A stretch of 64,000 bases of DNA, taken from contig DATGMF010000015.1 of the NCBI GenBank assembly GCA_035293765.1, positions 15,735-79,734 of the forward strand, in the 5' to 3' direction. This document shows, piece after piece, positions 52,621 through 61,202 of this stretch. The notes beneath the pieces are model-generated. The model was not told the origin of the DNA, did no database searches, and worked only from the letters and a program-made list of their open reading frames with translations. The stretch is from DASRHT01 sp035293765. Lineage in GTDB: Bacteria > Chloroflexota > Ktedonobacteria > Ktedonobacterales > Ktedonobacteraceae. Positions within the stretch are counted from its first letter, which is position 1, and every line of letters begins with the position of its first letter. A program made the position numbers and the translations under genes.

Positions 52621-55600
52621 ATGATTGACCAGGATCAGAGCAGAGCAGTCGATGCTGTAGAACAGTTATGGTATACATGGTCTGATGTGGGCCTTGATAC
52701 GCTGAGGGCCGGGGCGAGGATACGAGCAGCTTCTGACGGCCTGCGCGACATCCGCAGCGCTCGTGTACAGCACCTGGATCGCTATCAACGTTATTCTCTC
52801 CCTCCTGGTGCAGATCCCGCTATCCCTTTAGATGCTGCCCCCGTCTGTCTTGCTTTTATTGCAACCGAGCGCGAAAGAATCCTGGTTCATAAAGTATATA
52901 CGGGAAGAGATGGCGTTGGTCGTTATGGAGCTTTCTTTGTTCACCTGCTCGCAGGTCTCCCTGAACATTTCTCCGCCTATAATGCCATCTCCCTCTGGCA
53001 ATCAAAACTCTGGCAAAGATGCGATGTACCGCCAAGCCGTGATATTCCTCTATCCCTCCAGACCCACCTTGAGCGATTACCGCTCGAAATATTGTGGCAG
53101 GAGAGCAAAGAACTCACTCCCAGGACCAAAAACAGCGCCAGAATACGGGAGTATCTTCCTTATCTTATCGAGGCGTATCTTACCAAGAAACCTGTTATCG
53201 AAGCAAAAACGAAGAAAAAAGTGCCACAGAAAATCTATCTTGCCGGGTCTGATAATGAAATTGCCCAATTAATTTTCGGACTAACATGCTGTCTGCCAAC
53301 TCAGCTCTTAAAGGATCTGACCTTTAGTACCTATGAACCTAATATTCATGGAGCAACAACGGAAATTATCGGAACAAGCTGGCTCTCTGTGCCAGGGGCA
53401 GAAAAGGAGCCGCATGCGCAGCGTCTGCTGCTTGAGGAACATCGTCAGCAGAAGCTGACGCTCAATTGTTATACGGGAAGACGCACTGAGCTGCCAGGCA
53501 ACCCGCTGGTTGAGAATCTGCCTCTTGCGGCTCAGTTTGCGCGTGACGCTACTGTTTATTTTATGCAAGAAGGGTCAGAGGAGTTTAGAGATAAGTTCCT
53601 CATGCTGCTAGATATTGCTTCGAGTTCAGATCGAAACGAGCTCTTAACTCTCTATGAAAGCTTGATCATACAGGGCGAAACCCCCATTAAGTTTCTACTG
53701 CTTTCCTCTGACTATACCTATATCGCCAAGAACCTTGTCAAGCCTATTTATCCGAAGGCGTTCATCAGTCTGGCTATGCACGATAGAGATTGGTGGAGAG
53801 GTACAGGCGGCGCTGGGATCATCAAATTACGTCAAGCCAGTAAGAAAGTGCCCCTGCTCACACAGGGCTTGCATGAAATAGCAGCTATTGCGATAGCAAA
53901 ATGCGTTGCGGTTGTGAAACAGGAAGTGTCGCCGCCGAGATCTTTGCAGCCATCGGAGGTGGCAATTTATGAGGAAAGCGTTTTCAAAACGTTGCTAGAC
54001 GTAATGGCGTGCGCGGTGCCTCCTGCCACAGATGCAACTGTCTGGACCAGCCTGCTGGGTGAATTGCTCGCTATTAAGAATATCTTCGCCTTCCTACAGC
54101 AACATTGGAGTATCTATGCCGACTTGATGAAGCTATGGTCCTCTCTGCTCTCTTCTTCTGAGGATATCAAGCTGATACGCCCCTTACTCTTTGTGTCATG
54201 GAACACCTTTGGAGAGTTTCTGACGCTGCGTCTGCCGATAGAGTGGAACGAAGAGGCAATAAAAAGACTCGCCTTTGACAATACTGCCAGGCTCAGTCAG
54301 GAAAAAGCTCGTGAGCTTGCAGAGAACTATCATCCTCTGATGATCGATCTCTTCCAACTGTTAGTGCAGTTTCCTCAGTGGTGGCCAACAACGGGGAAGT
54401 TGTTTGAAAGACTGGTAGAAGGTAACTATCCCCAGAAAATGAGCCTTTTATTTATCATGCTCGACTCAGCAATGATGCAGCAGCATAATGATGTGGCACG
54501 CTTACTGGCCCGTGTCCTCACTACAGCCGATGAACAGGCATACTTCCTTGAACGCTATGGACCGCTTTACCTCCCTTTAAATAATACATTGTCGAAAATT
54601 GCGCTCAGCATGTTTAGCGCATTAGCGAAAAGCAGCGATAGTGCTGCTCAACAGCAAAAGAAACGAGTCCTTTCTAGCTGGTTGCGATCTCCTCAGCTCG
54701 CTACCTGGTTTGACTTACCTTCACGCGCAGGAAGGAACATCGCTTCAGTCCTGGAGTTGGCAAATTTCACCGTGCCAGAATGCGCAGAATTCTTTCAATA
54801 TCACGGGCAGGACTACATTGTACGCGATCCAACTGCTCCCTGGCTCTTGAACTTTTTCGACGTTTATGCAAGAGATGAAGAAGCACGGCGTCTCTATTAT
54901 GTCTCTCTCTGGCTGAACCAGGGCCTCGATCAAGTGACGCTAGAACGCGTGCTTAAAGCAGCCCGCCTTACCACGCAAGAGAAAATCACTGTTCTTGAGC
55001 TTTATGGTGAACACTATCTTTCGCAGTATTGGAACTCACAGATTTTGCGCGATTACGTGCAAGAGTTCCTCACATGTTTATACAGTGTCGGGCTCGACAT
55101 CTTCAAAAAAACGGCATTCCCAGAGGAACCATCTCCTGCTGAGAAATTTTTAGCGTTTCTTTACAATTCTGGCCGCTTTCCCGCCTTGCTGCCACAGCTA
55201 CATGATTGGTATTTTACAGCCGTGCTTGTACGAAGACCTGCGCTATTGGGGCAAGGACGGAGGGAATTTGCTGAGAGCGTTGGCAGGATACTCCAGGCGC
55301 CTGCTCTTTCACGCGAAACATATTGTGGTCTCCTGGAAATGCTGGCGATTATTTGCCTTCAGCATCAGCAAGAGTTGGACGGCACTATAGTTATGATGCG
55401 ACAGGCTTTAGCGCCGTCAGATCTGATGTATCTTATAGGCGAGATAGCAGAGCGCGCGTGCGACGGCGTACAACGTAAACTTTACAAGAACGCTCTTTTG
55501 GGTGCATGTATTCTCTTCGCCCTCCATTTTCAGCACGCTTTCTATGAGAAAAGTGAGCAAGACTACTTTGTGCAGAGCTTTCTGGGGGTGTTACTACAAG

Positions 55601-56409
55601 GTGCTGATCAGAAAGCGTTGAATTGGCTCAATGCTCAGGCGAAGCAGTGGCCTCCGGCCATCTCTACTCAATGGAAAAGCTATATCTCTCAAGCCACCAT
55701 ATCAACTACTGAACCCTCTCCTATGGAACAGGTGGAATTATGGTGGGAGCGTACTGTAGCCCTGTATAAAATGCGCTTTGCACTGCGTAGCAACAATTTC
55801 AGGAAAATCGCGCGCGTGGCAGATGAGGAGATGACTACGCTAATCAGCAATGATGTCAACATGCCGGATAAGTGGTGGAGCAGGATCAATGAAGCATTTG
55901 ATGCTCTTAATATGGATGAAGAGCTTTCTCGACATCCCCGTGGTGCGCCTATGCATCCAGGATGGGTCAAACGATGGTGGGAACGTTTCGTTGCCTTTAC
56001 CTCGATCAAATTGGCTCTTAGAAGTCAACGCATTGGGAGGATCGTGCGAGTAGTAACAGATCAGGTGAACATCGTAGAACGCCACCAGGCAAATGTGCCT
56101 CCCCGATGGTGGAGGCAGATAGATGCAGCCTTTGAATTCTTCCTGGCATGTGAAGATGCGGCGTGTGAAGATACCGTTGAGAACCCTGACGAAAAACGGG
56201 AGGCGGCAATTGTGGCTGCTAGGGAGAAATTAAGCGCGCTGTATGAGGCCAAACACCCGGCTCCTGTCCTCACATGCCACGAAATAAAGCGTGCAGAAGC
56301 TGCCTTCTTTTATGTAGATAGGCAAATGAAGGGAACACTGAAGGGCTGGGCACCAGTAACATTGCTTTCTCCCCATACAGGAGAAAACAAGAACTTCAGC
56401 CCACGATAA
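52621..56409 (+). CDS. GAP1-like GTPase-associated protein
   Basis: The protein is 1262 aa from ATG 52621; a TTG three codons upstream is less likely. The first 130 residues (EQLWYTWSDVGL, RAASDGLRDIRS, RYQRYSLPPG, GRYGAFFVHLLAGLP) match the GTPase-associated protein 1 N-terminal type. A very long helical region without recognised motifs follows. Near the C terminus a unit of about 78 residues is repeated twice, each with WWER, ALRS, RV and a WW followed by an AF. GAP1 partners GTPases in published conflict systems and probably acts as a large scaffold or sensor. It starts 74 bp after the GTPase. Confidence 0.85.
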   Translation: MIDQDQSRAVDAVEQLWYTWSDVGLDTLRAGARIRAASDGLRDIRSARVQHLDRYQRYSLPPGADPAIPLDAAPVCLAFIATERERILVHKVYTGRDGVGRYGAFFVHLLAGLPEHFSAYNAISLWQSKLWQRCDVPPSRDIPLSLQTHLERLPLEILWQESKELTPRTKNSARIREYLPYLIEAYLTKKPVIEAKTKKKVPQKIYLAGSDNEIAQLIFGLTCCLPTQLLKDLTFSTYEPNIHGATTEIIGTSWLSVPGAEKEPHAQRLLLEEHRQQKLTLNCYTGRRTELPGNPLVENLPLAAQFARDATVYFMQEGSEEFRDKFLMLLDIASSSDRNELLTLYESLIIQGETPIKFLLLSSDYTYIAKNLVKPIYPKAFISLAMHDRDWWRGTGGAGIIKLRQASKKVPLLTQGLHEIAAIAIAKCVAVVKQEVSPPRSLQPSEVAIYEESVFKTLLDVMACAVPPATDATVWTSLLGELLAIKNIFAFLQQHWSIYADLMKLWSSLLSSSEDIKLIRPLLFVSWNTFGEFLTLRLPIEWNEEAIKRLAFDNTARLSQEKARELAENYHPLMIDLFQLLVQFPQWWPTTGKLFERLVEGNYPQKMSLLFIMLDSAMMQQHNDVARLLARVLTTADEQAYFLERYGPLYLPLNNTLSKIALSMFSALAKSSDSAAQQQKKRVLSSWLRSPQLATWFDLPSRAGRNIASVLELANFTVPECAEFFQYHGQDYIVRDPTAPWLLNFFDVYARDEEARRLYYVSLWLNQGLDQVTLERVLKAARLTTQEKITVLELYGEHYLSQYWNSQILRDYVQEFLTCLYSVGLDIFKKTAFPEEPSPAEKFLAFLYNSGRFPALLPQLHDWYFTAVLVRRPALLGQGRREFAESVGRILQAPALSRETYCGLLEMLAIICLQHQQELDGTIVMMRQALAPSDLMYLIGEIAERACDGVQRKLYKNALLGACILFALHFQHAFYEKSEQDYFVQSFLGVLLQGADQKALNWLNAQAKQWPPAISTQWKSYISQATISTTEPSPMEQVELWWERTVALYKMRFALRSNNFRKIARVADEEMTTLISNDVNMPDKWWSRINEAFDALNMDEELSRHPRGAPMHPGWVKRWWERFVAFTSIKLALRSQRIGRIVRVVTDQVNIVERHQANVPPRWWRQIDAAFEFFLACEDAACEDTVENPDEKREAAIVAAREKLSALYEAKHPAPVLTCHEIKRAEAAFFYVDRQMKGTLKGWAPVTLLSPHTGENKNFSPR

Positions 56410-56422
56410 ACTCAACTTGAAA

Positions 56423-56460
56423 CCAGGCCATCTGGACTCTTAGACCATGCCTGGCTTTAC
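56423..56460 (+). terminator. Hairpin after the GAP1-like gene
   Basis: CCAGGC (56423-56428) pairs with GCCTGG (56449-56454), extendable by CAT/ATG with a bulge, and is followed by CTTTACTTA. The T run is poor, so it may be a weak terminator. Confidence 0.45.
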
Positions 56461-56516
56461 TTACCCTCCTAATTTTCAGAAGGCCCATAATAATGCTAAC
56501 ACGTATACTACCGCTC

Positions 56517-56545
56517 TTGATGAACTTATAATTTTAGCATATAAT
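56517..56545 (+). promoter_or_regulatory. Strong promoter of the sensor-like gene
   Basis: TTGATG (56517-56522) and a consensus TATAAT (56540-56545) with a 17-bp spacer lie in AT-rich DNA. Predicted start near 56552 leaves an 80-base leader before GTG 56632. This separates the sensor gene from the GAP1 unit. Confidence 0.65.
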
Positions 56546-56631
56546 ACCTTAAAATAAGTACTTATTGCAAGAAAAATATTGTTTTGCTAGATGCGCTGGG
56601 CATTGATAGTTTTATTTAGGAGGTTGGCGAA

Positions 56632-58200
56632 GTGGCGATACGAGCACCCATCCAAAGGCAAAGGAGAAGTTGCCTGATTCTCATCCTGATATTGTTATGC
56701 ATAGTGGCATTAGTGGTGGCGGGCGTTTTCGCTTATCCATTTATTTTAAAGGCTCTAAATATAGAGGCGAGTTCAGCAACTCAAGGTATCGGCGTTACGA
56801 GTGCAGCAGATAAAGAACTAATTGGGCTCAGCGATGGGACATATGCTTTTGACACCAGCTCCCCAAGAAGCGATGTTAATTTCAAGGTTCAGGCTTCTGC
56901 AAGGCTGAAGCAGGGAGATAAGAATGGGGCGATAGCTTTGTGGAGTGAGGCTATTGCAAAAGATACGAACGATGCCGAAGCCCTGATTTATCAAGAGGAT
57001 CAATTTGTGCTTGCCTCTGGCAAGCCGTACATCACGCTCGTCGTTGGTATAATGCTTACAGGTAGCAACGCAAGTGACATTAGCACCGGACGCGATGTCC
57101 TTCAGGGCGCTTATGTTGCGCAAAAAGAATACAATGATAATCGGAAACTAAGTGGAGGTAGACAGGTTCGCCTCTTGATTGCCAATGCAGGTGGTAACTC
57201 AGACTATGCAACAGGGGTAGCGCAACAAATTGTGCAGGCAGCAAAGCAAGATCGCACAATTCTTGGGGTCATGGGTTGGCCCTTCAGTTCATACTCACTG
57301 AAAGCGGTAAACGTTCTTTCCAACGCAGGCATTCCCATGGTTTCGCCAACCGCTTCCAGCAACAAATTAACCGGTATCTCGCGCTTCTTCTTCCGCGTCG
57401 CTCCCCCTGACAAAAGCCAGGCCGTAGCAGGCGCACAATATATAGAGCAACAGTTACATGCAAAACGGGTGGCCCTCTTCGTCGATCCTACAGATGCGTA
57501 CAGTAGTAGTCTGGCAAGCGCTTTTAGCAACCAATTTGAGGCCGATGGCAATCAGATCGTAGTGACGGAACACTACCAGATTGGGAAGACACAAGTGCTA
57601 CCTGCGCTATTGCACGATGCCTTGCGGTTCAATCCCGACCTGGTCTACTTCTCCGGCTACTCTTCTGACCTGGGGGTTCTACTCACAGCTCAACCTGACA
57701 TACAAGTGATGGGGGGAGATGCCCTGTATGACTTAGGTGGCTATCCGTCTACCGCACGAGCCGGCTTTGTTCATCTGCATTTTACCGCGTTTGCTTATCC
57801 TGATGAATGGCTAGCGAAAAATCTGGCACCTCCGCCGTTTTTTGCCATGTACAGCCAGGATTTTGATCCCTCGCGCCAGCATATACAAAATCCTTATGGC
57901 TATGATCGTCCTACCAACGATAGTATCCTGGCTTATGATGCCATGTTAGCGCTCTTGCAGGGCTGTAACAATGCGTTGAATGCAGGAACTACGGCATTAA
58001 CGCCAGATGCGCTAGAGAAAGGTCTATCCAGAATCACAGGAGCACAGGCGATTCAAGGCGTGAGCGGACAAATTGCATTTGGCTCCGATGGCGATCCCAT
58101 CAAAAAGGCGGTTGTCGTTCTGTACGTTGATTCGGGTTTCATCAAAATTGCTACTAACAATGGCATTCAGGGATGTTTTCTCGTGAAGGATTGCAACTGA
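56632..58200 (+). CDS. Membrane-anchored TPR-like plus type I periplasmic-binding (branched-chain amino acid-type) protein
   Basis: The 522-aa protein starts at GTG 56632, preceded by AGGAGG nine bases upstream. A basic N terminus and one helix (about 13-35) anchor it with the rest outside. A short TPR-like helix pair follows (about 85-120: ARLKQGDKNGAIALWSEAIA). Residues about 135-500 are a type I periplasmic-binding fold (ITLVVGIMLTG, GVMGWPFSSYSLKAVNVLSN, GIPMVSPTASSN). No ABC permease or ATPase is encoded nearby, so it is more likely a receptor than a transport component. It sits at the end of the conflict island and may sense an extracellular molecule. Convergent with speB, 10 bp apart. 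Confidence 0.85.
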   Translation: MAIRAPIQRQRRSCLILILILLCIVALVVAGVFAYPFILKALNIEASSATQGIGVTSAADKELIGLSDGTYAFDTSSPRSDVNFKVQASARLKQGDKNGAIALWSEAIAKDTNDAEALIYQEDQFVLASGKPYITLVVGIMLTGSNASDISTGRDVLQGAYVAQKEYNDNRKLSGGRQVRLLIANAGGNSDYATGVAQQIVQAAKQDRTILGVMGWPFSSYSLKAVNVLSNAGIPMVSPTASSNKLTGISRFFFRVAPPDKSQAVAGAQYIEQQLHAKRVALFVDPTDAYSSSLASAFSNQFEADGNQIVVTEHYQIGKTQVLPALLHDALRFNPDLVYFSGYSSDLGVLLTAQPDIQVMGGDALYDLGGYPSTARAGFVHLHFTAFAYPDEWLAKNLAPPPFFAMYSQDFDPSRQHIQNPYGYDRPTNDSILAYDAMLALLQGCNNALNAGTTALTPDALEKGLSRITGAQAIQGVSGQIAFGSDGDPIKKAVVVLYVDSGFIKIATNNGIQGCFLVKDCN

Positions 58201-58210
58201 TATGCGAGAG

Positions 58211-59089
58211 TCATAGCGTCTGCGTAAACATTCGATACCCGATCATCTTATATACCAGTTTGGCAGCAAGGAAGTCGGCGCGGGTCTGGCCGGGCATGGG
58301 GCAGAGTTCGACCACATCCATGCCGACGATAGTGGTGCGGTGGCAGATTTCACGGAAGAGGTCGAGGAGCTGGTACCAGGATAACCCTCCCGGCTCGGGC
58401 GTGCCAACGGCGGGCATTTCGCTGGGGTCGAGCGCGTCAAGATCAACGGTTACATAGGTGTGTTTGCCGAGCCGCCCCCAGGGGATGGTGGCAATGCCTT
58501 TCGCCATCTGATAGGCCCAGACAATGGCGACGTCGGGTCCGGTCTTCATAAAGGCAGCCTCCTCGGGGCTGAAGCTGCGAATGCCGATCTCTAAGAGAGG
58601 AATACCCATATCGACAACGCGCCGTTCGATGGCGGCGTGGGAGAGTGGGGTGCCTTCATATTCGTCACGCAGATCGCCGTGGGCGTCAATATGCACCACG
58701 GTCAGGTCGGGATAACGTTCGTGAACGGCAGCGATAACGGGAGCGGAGAGGGAATGTTCGCCGCCTAGCGTGAAGGGGAGCTGTCCTCGCTGCAAAACTT
58801 CGCGTGCAGCGTCGCCGGTGATTTTGAGGGCTGCGGCATGATCAAGGCCGTGATACTGGAGCGGAGGGCGAGTGTAGACCCCGGTTTCGATGGGGCAGCA
58901 ACCGAGCTCTTCATCGTAGAGCTCCATCTGGCTGGATGCATTGAGGATTGCCTGTGGCCCATGTTCTGTCCCTTTCATATAGCAGACGCTATACTCAAGG
59001 GGAGCCGGAATAATGGTAATGCGAGCCGTTTCTGGATCGCAATGCGGTGCATCGGGCGCGCCAAACTGGGTCACAAGCAAATCACTCAT
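58211..59089 (-). CDS. speB: Agmatinase/ureohydrolase family enzyme
   Basis: The 292-aa enzyme has the dinuclear manganese ligands of the arginase/agmatinase family: GGEHS (His), HIDAHGDL (Asp, His, Asp) and TVDLDALDP (two Asp). Agmatinases turn agmatine into putrescine and urea. It ends the minus-strand polyamine cluster, 19 bp after speD, which supports agmatinase over arginase or formimidoylglutamase. Recent work on polyamines suggests related enzymes acting on aminopropylagmatine, which would also fit a speD neighbour. No speA, speE or cansdc gene is in view. Confidence 0.87.
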   Translation of the reverse strand: MSDLLVTQFGAPDAPHCDPETARITIIPAPLEYSVCYMKGTEHGPQAILNASSQMELYDEELGCCPIETGVYTRPPLQYHGLDHAAALKITGDAAREVLQRGQLPFTLGGEHSLSAPVIAAVHERYPDLTVVHIDAHGDLRDEYEGTPLSHAAIERRVVDMGIPLLEIGIRSFSPEEAAFMKTGPDVAIVWAYQMAKGIATIPWGRLGKHTYVTVDLDALDPSEMPAVGTPEPGGLSWYQLLDLFREICHRTTIVGMDVVELCPMPGQTRADFLAAKLVYKMIGYRMFTQTL

Positions 59090-59108
59090 AGTATGATGTT
59101 CCTTCTTT

Positions 59109-59540
59109 TTATCGGCCTCCCGTTTTTGCCAGGCGGGCAGCCATCGCGGCTTCGTAGCGCACCGGATCGGGCTCTTCAGGTCGCAAGGAACGGGTGGCGC
59201 GTACTACAAAATGCGCTTCGACATCGTCAGTCTGGAAAGCCTCTCGGGCGAAAGCGATAGCGTCCTCCTGGCTGAACTCTTTGCACGAACAGATGTCGAT
59301 ATCAACTTCATTATATTCGGGCCACGCATGCAGGCTGATGTGGCTCTGAGCGATCACAACAAAACCAGACATGCCAGCATCTAACGGGTTAGACGTTTCA
59401 ATGTCGTACAGGTGGACAGGGCTGACTTTTTCCATACCAACGCGGCCTGGATACTGGTCCAGCACCTGCCGCAGTAATGACTCGTTGCTTAAAAGCTCTG
59501 GATCGCAATTGTACAGCTCCAGCATCAGGTGGACAAGCAT
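59109..59540 (-). CDS. speD: S-adenosylmethionine decarboxylase proenzyme, bacterial class
   Basis: The 143-aa proenzyme cleaves itself to create a pyruvoyl cofactor and makes decarboxylated SAM, the aminopropyl donor for spermidine. The predicted cleavage is before Ser66 in QSHISLHAWPEYN; His71 and Cys86 (DICSCKEF) match the catalytic positions. In most relatives the residue before the serine is Glu; here it is Gln65. The C-terminal tail of about 20 residues is basic. It is followed on the same strand by speB. Confidence 0.92.
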   Translation of the reverse strand: MLVHLMLELYNCDPELLSNESLLRQVLDQYPGRVGMEKVSPVHLYDIETSNPLDAGMSGFVVIAQSHISLHAWPEYNEVDIDICSCKEFSQEDAIAFAREAFQTDDVEAHFVVRATRSLRPEEPDPVRYEAAMAARLAKTGGR

Positions 59541-59768
59541 CGCAAATTCCTCCTACTATGATATACTTCGTTGTGTGACTACAGGTTAGCTCGACGGCTC
59601 TTTTAGGCGGCCCCATTGATGGCACCGCATGATATTATATATTAGATTGTCAAGCTAATGCAAAGGAAAATGCGAAAATTGTACCTAATGGCAAGAGGTT
59701 TTCTATCTAAATGCCAGCTAGCCATGCACCTAATTAAGAAGGCTGGTTGCTATTAGATGGAAAACTCG

Positions 59769-60896
59769 TTATGGCCGTACTTCTTTCCCCGCTTCGTATG
59801 CCTCTTGAAGCTGCTGGAGTAGCTCCGCCCGCCTGGCAAAAAGCGCGCGCCGTGTGCGCGGTTGCACTTTGCTTATAGCGTAGGTAGCAATAAGGGGTAG
59901 AGCAATAGTAGAATCTCCATAAATTACCACCGTGTCTCGTAACTGATCTGGTTTAATTTTTCCCCACGAAACCGCCTCAGACGGCGTGGCTCCGGAGAGT
60001 CCGCCCCAGTGCGGAGCGTCAGCGGTAATCTGGATAAAGTAGTCGTGACCGCCTTTATTGATGCCGAGCACCTCCCAGAGCTGCGGTTGCGTCTGGAGAT
60101 AGAAGTTCTTGGGGCTGCCGCCGCCGAGAATGATCACGCCGTTGCGTGTGGCGTGGTGGACGATGGCGGTCGTCTCGTTGACATCTGCCAGGGGATCGAG
60201 CGTGAGCTGGCTGCCATCCAGAGCGTTGCGGGCAACGTTCATGCCGATTGACGAATCGCCGGGCGAGGAGGTGTAGATTGGCACATCCCAGGCTGCGGCC
60301 TGTGCCAGCACCGAGTATTCTGGCTTGACCCCTGCCTTGAGCAACTGCGTGCCCAGATGATGATGCAGCTCTGATGTTGAGATGGGCCGATTGGGCAGGC
60401 TCTTCAAGCATTCGCGCACAAAAGCGTCGGTATCGAGCAGCACTTTATCTTTGAAGAGAATATCGTAGATGCGAATGATGCCCTCTTCCTGCAACATGGT
60501 ATCATCCAGGCGAAAATCGCCGCGATGCAGCGACATGGCGAGGGCGTAGTGCATATCGTGATAAAGATTGGCTCCGGTGCTGATGATAAAGTCGATGAAA
60601 CCATATTCCATCAGGGTCAGGATGCAGCCGCCCAGACCGGCGGGGGTAAGTGCGCCCGCCATCGTGAGGCCGATGGTAACGTCTTGCTCTGGCGCCAGCA
60701 TTTTTTCGGCGTACAGGCGCGCGGCTTCATGCAGACGCGCGGCATTGTATGCCTGAAATTGCTCATCGAGCAGTTCCGCCACGGTCATATTTGGGCGCAG
60801 GCGCCGCGGCAAGATTTGCGGACCGCTGAGTAGCTCGTGTTGTGCTGGTTGATGCTTATCTGACGATGGAAGGTGATGAGCGTCGTGATGAGACAT
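59769..60896 (-). CDS. Deoxyhypusine synthase-like enzyme (homospermidine synthase-like)
   Basis: The 375-aa protein belongs to the deoxyhypusine synthase family. The catalytic lysine is kept (Lys313 in SEAVSWGKIKPD), as are the NAD-binding pieces (GANLYHD, TSSPGDSSIGMN, LGGGSPKNF). Bacteria have no eIF5A, so these relatives are thought to transfer an aminobutyl group to a small amine, for example making homospermidine or spermidine-like products. It lies 228 bp upstream of speD in the same direction, supporting a polyamine role. A His-rich N terminus (MSHHDAHH) is unusual. The AAGGAGC site precedes the ATG. Confidence 0.88.
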   Translation of the reverse strand: MSHHDAHHLPSSDKHQPAQHELLSGPQILPRRLRPNMTVAELLDEQFQAYNAARLHEAARLYAEKMLAPEQDVTIGLTMAGALTPAGLGGCILTLMEYGFIDFIISTGANLYHDMHYALAMSLHRGDFRLDDTMLQEEGIIRIYDILFKDKVLLDTDAFVRECLKSLPNRPISTSELHHHLGTQLLKAGVKPEYSVLAQAAAWDVPIYTSSPGDSSIGMNVARNALDGSQLTLDPLADVNETTAIVHHATRNGVIILGGGSPKNFYLQTQPQLWEVLGINKGGHDYFIQITADAPHWGGLSGATPSEAVSWGKIKPDQLRDTVVIYGDSTIALPLIATYAISKVQPRTRRALFARRAELLQQLQEAYEAGKEVRP

Positions 60897-60921
60897 CAGT
60901 ATCGCTCCTTTCTAAAAGTGA

Positions 60922-60944
60922 ATCGGTGGCTCTGAGCCACCGAT
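60922..60944. promoter_or_regulatory. Perfect hairpin in the leader of the deoxyhypusine synthase-like gene
   Basis: ATCGGTGGCTC and GAGCCACCGAT form an 11-bp stem with a single loop base, 26-48 bp before the minus-strand ATG and just upstream of the ribosome site. It may be a leader stability or control element, or the end of a transcript on the plus strand (TTTCTATT follows). The rest of the 306-bp gap 60897-61202 has no clear feature. Confidence 0.5.
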
Positions 60945-61202
60945 TTCTATTCTATCAGAAAGGAAAAGCAAAGGTGCAAGTTATTGGGTCCTCTCATTTT
61001 TGATTATGCGCAACGATTTTTTGACACCTGAGGGTATCCGCGCCACATGGTTGCTGAAACCGAACTTTAATGCGCTTCGTCTTGTAGTACGCATGGGTCA
61101 CTATGATTGTATAAAAGTTGAGTATAGTCTATCATAGTAAAACGGAGGGAATACACGTATAGAAACAACGCAACCGTATAGCCAAATAGCATCCAATAGA
61201 AA

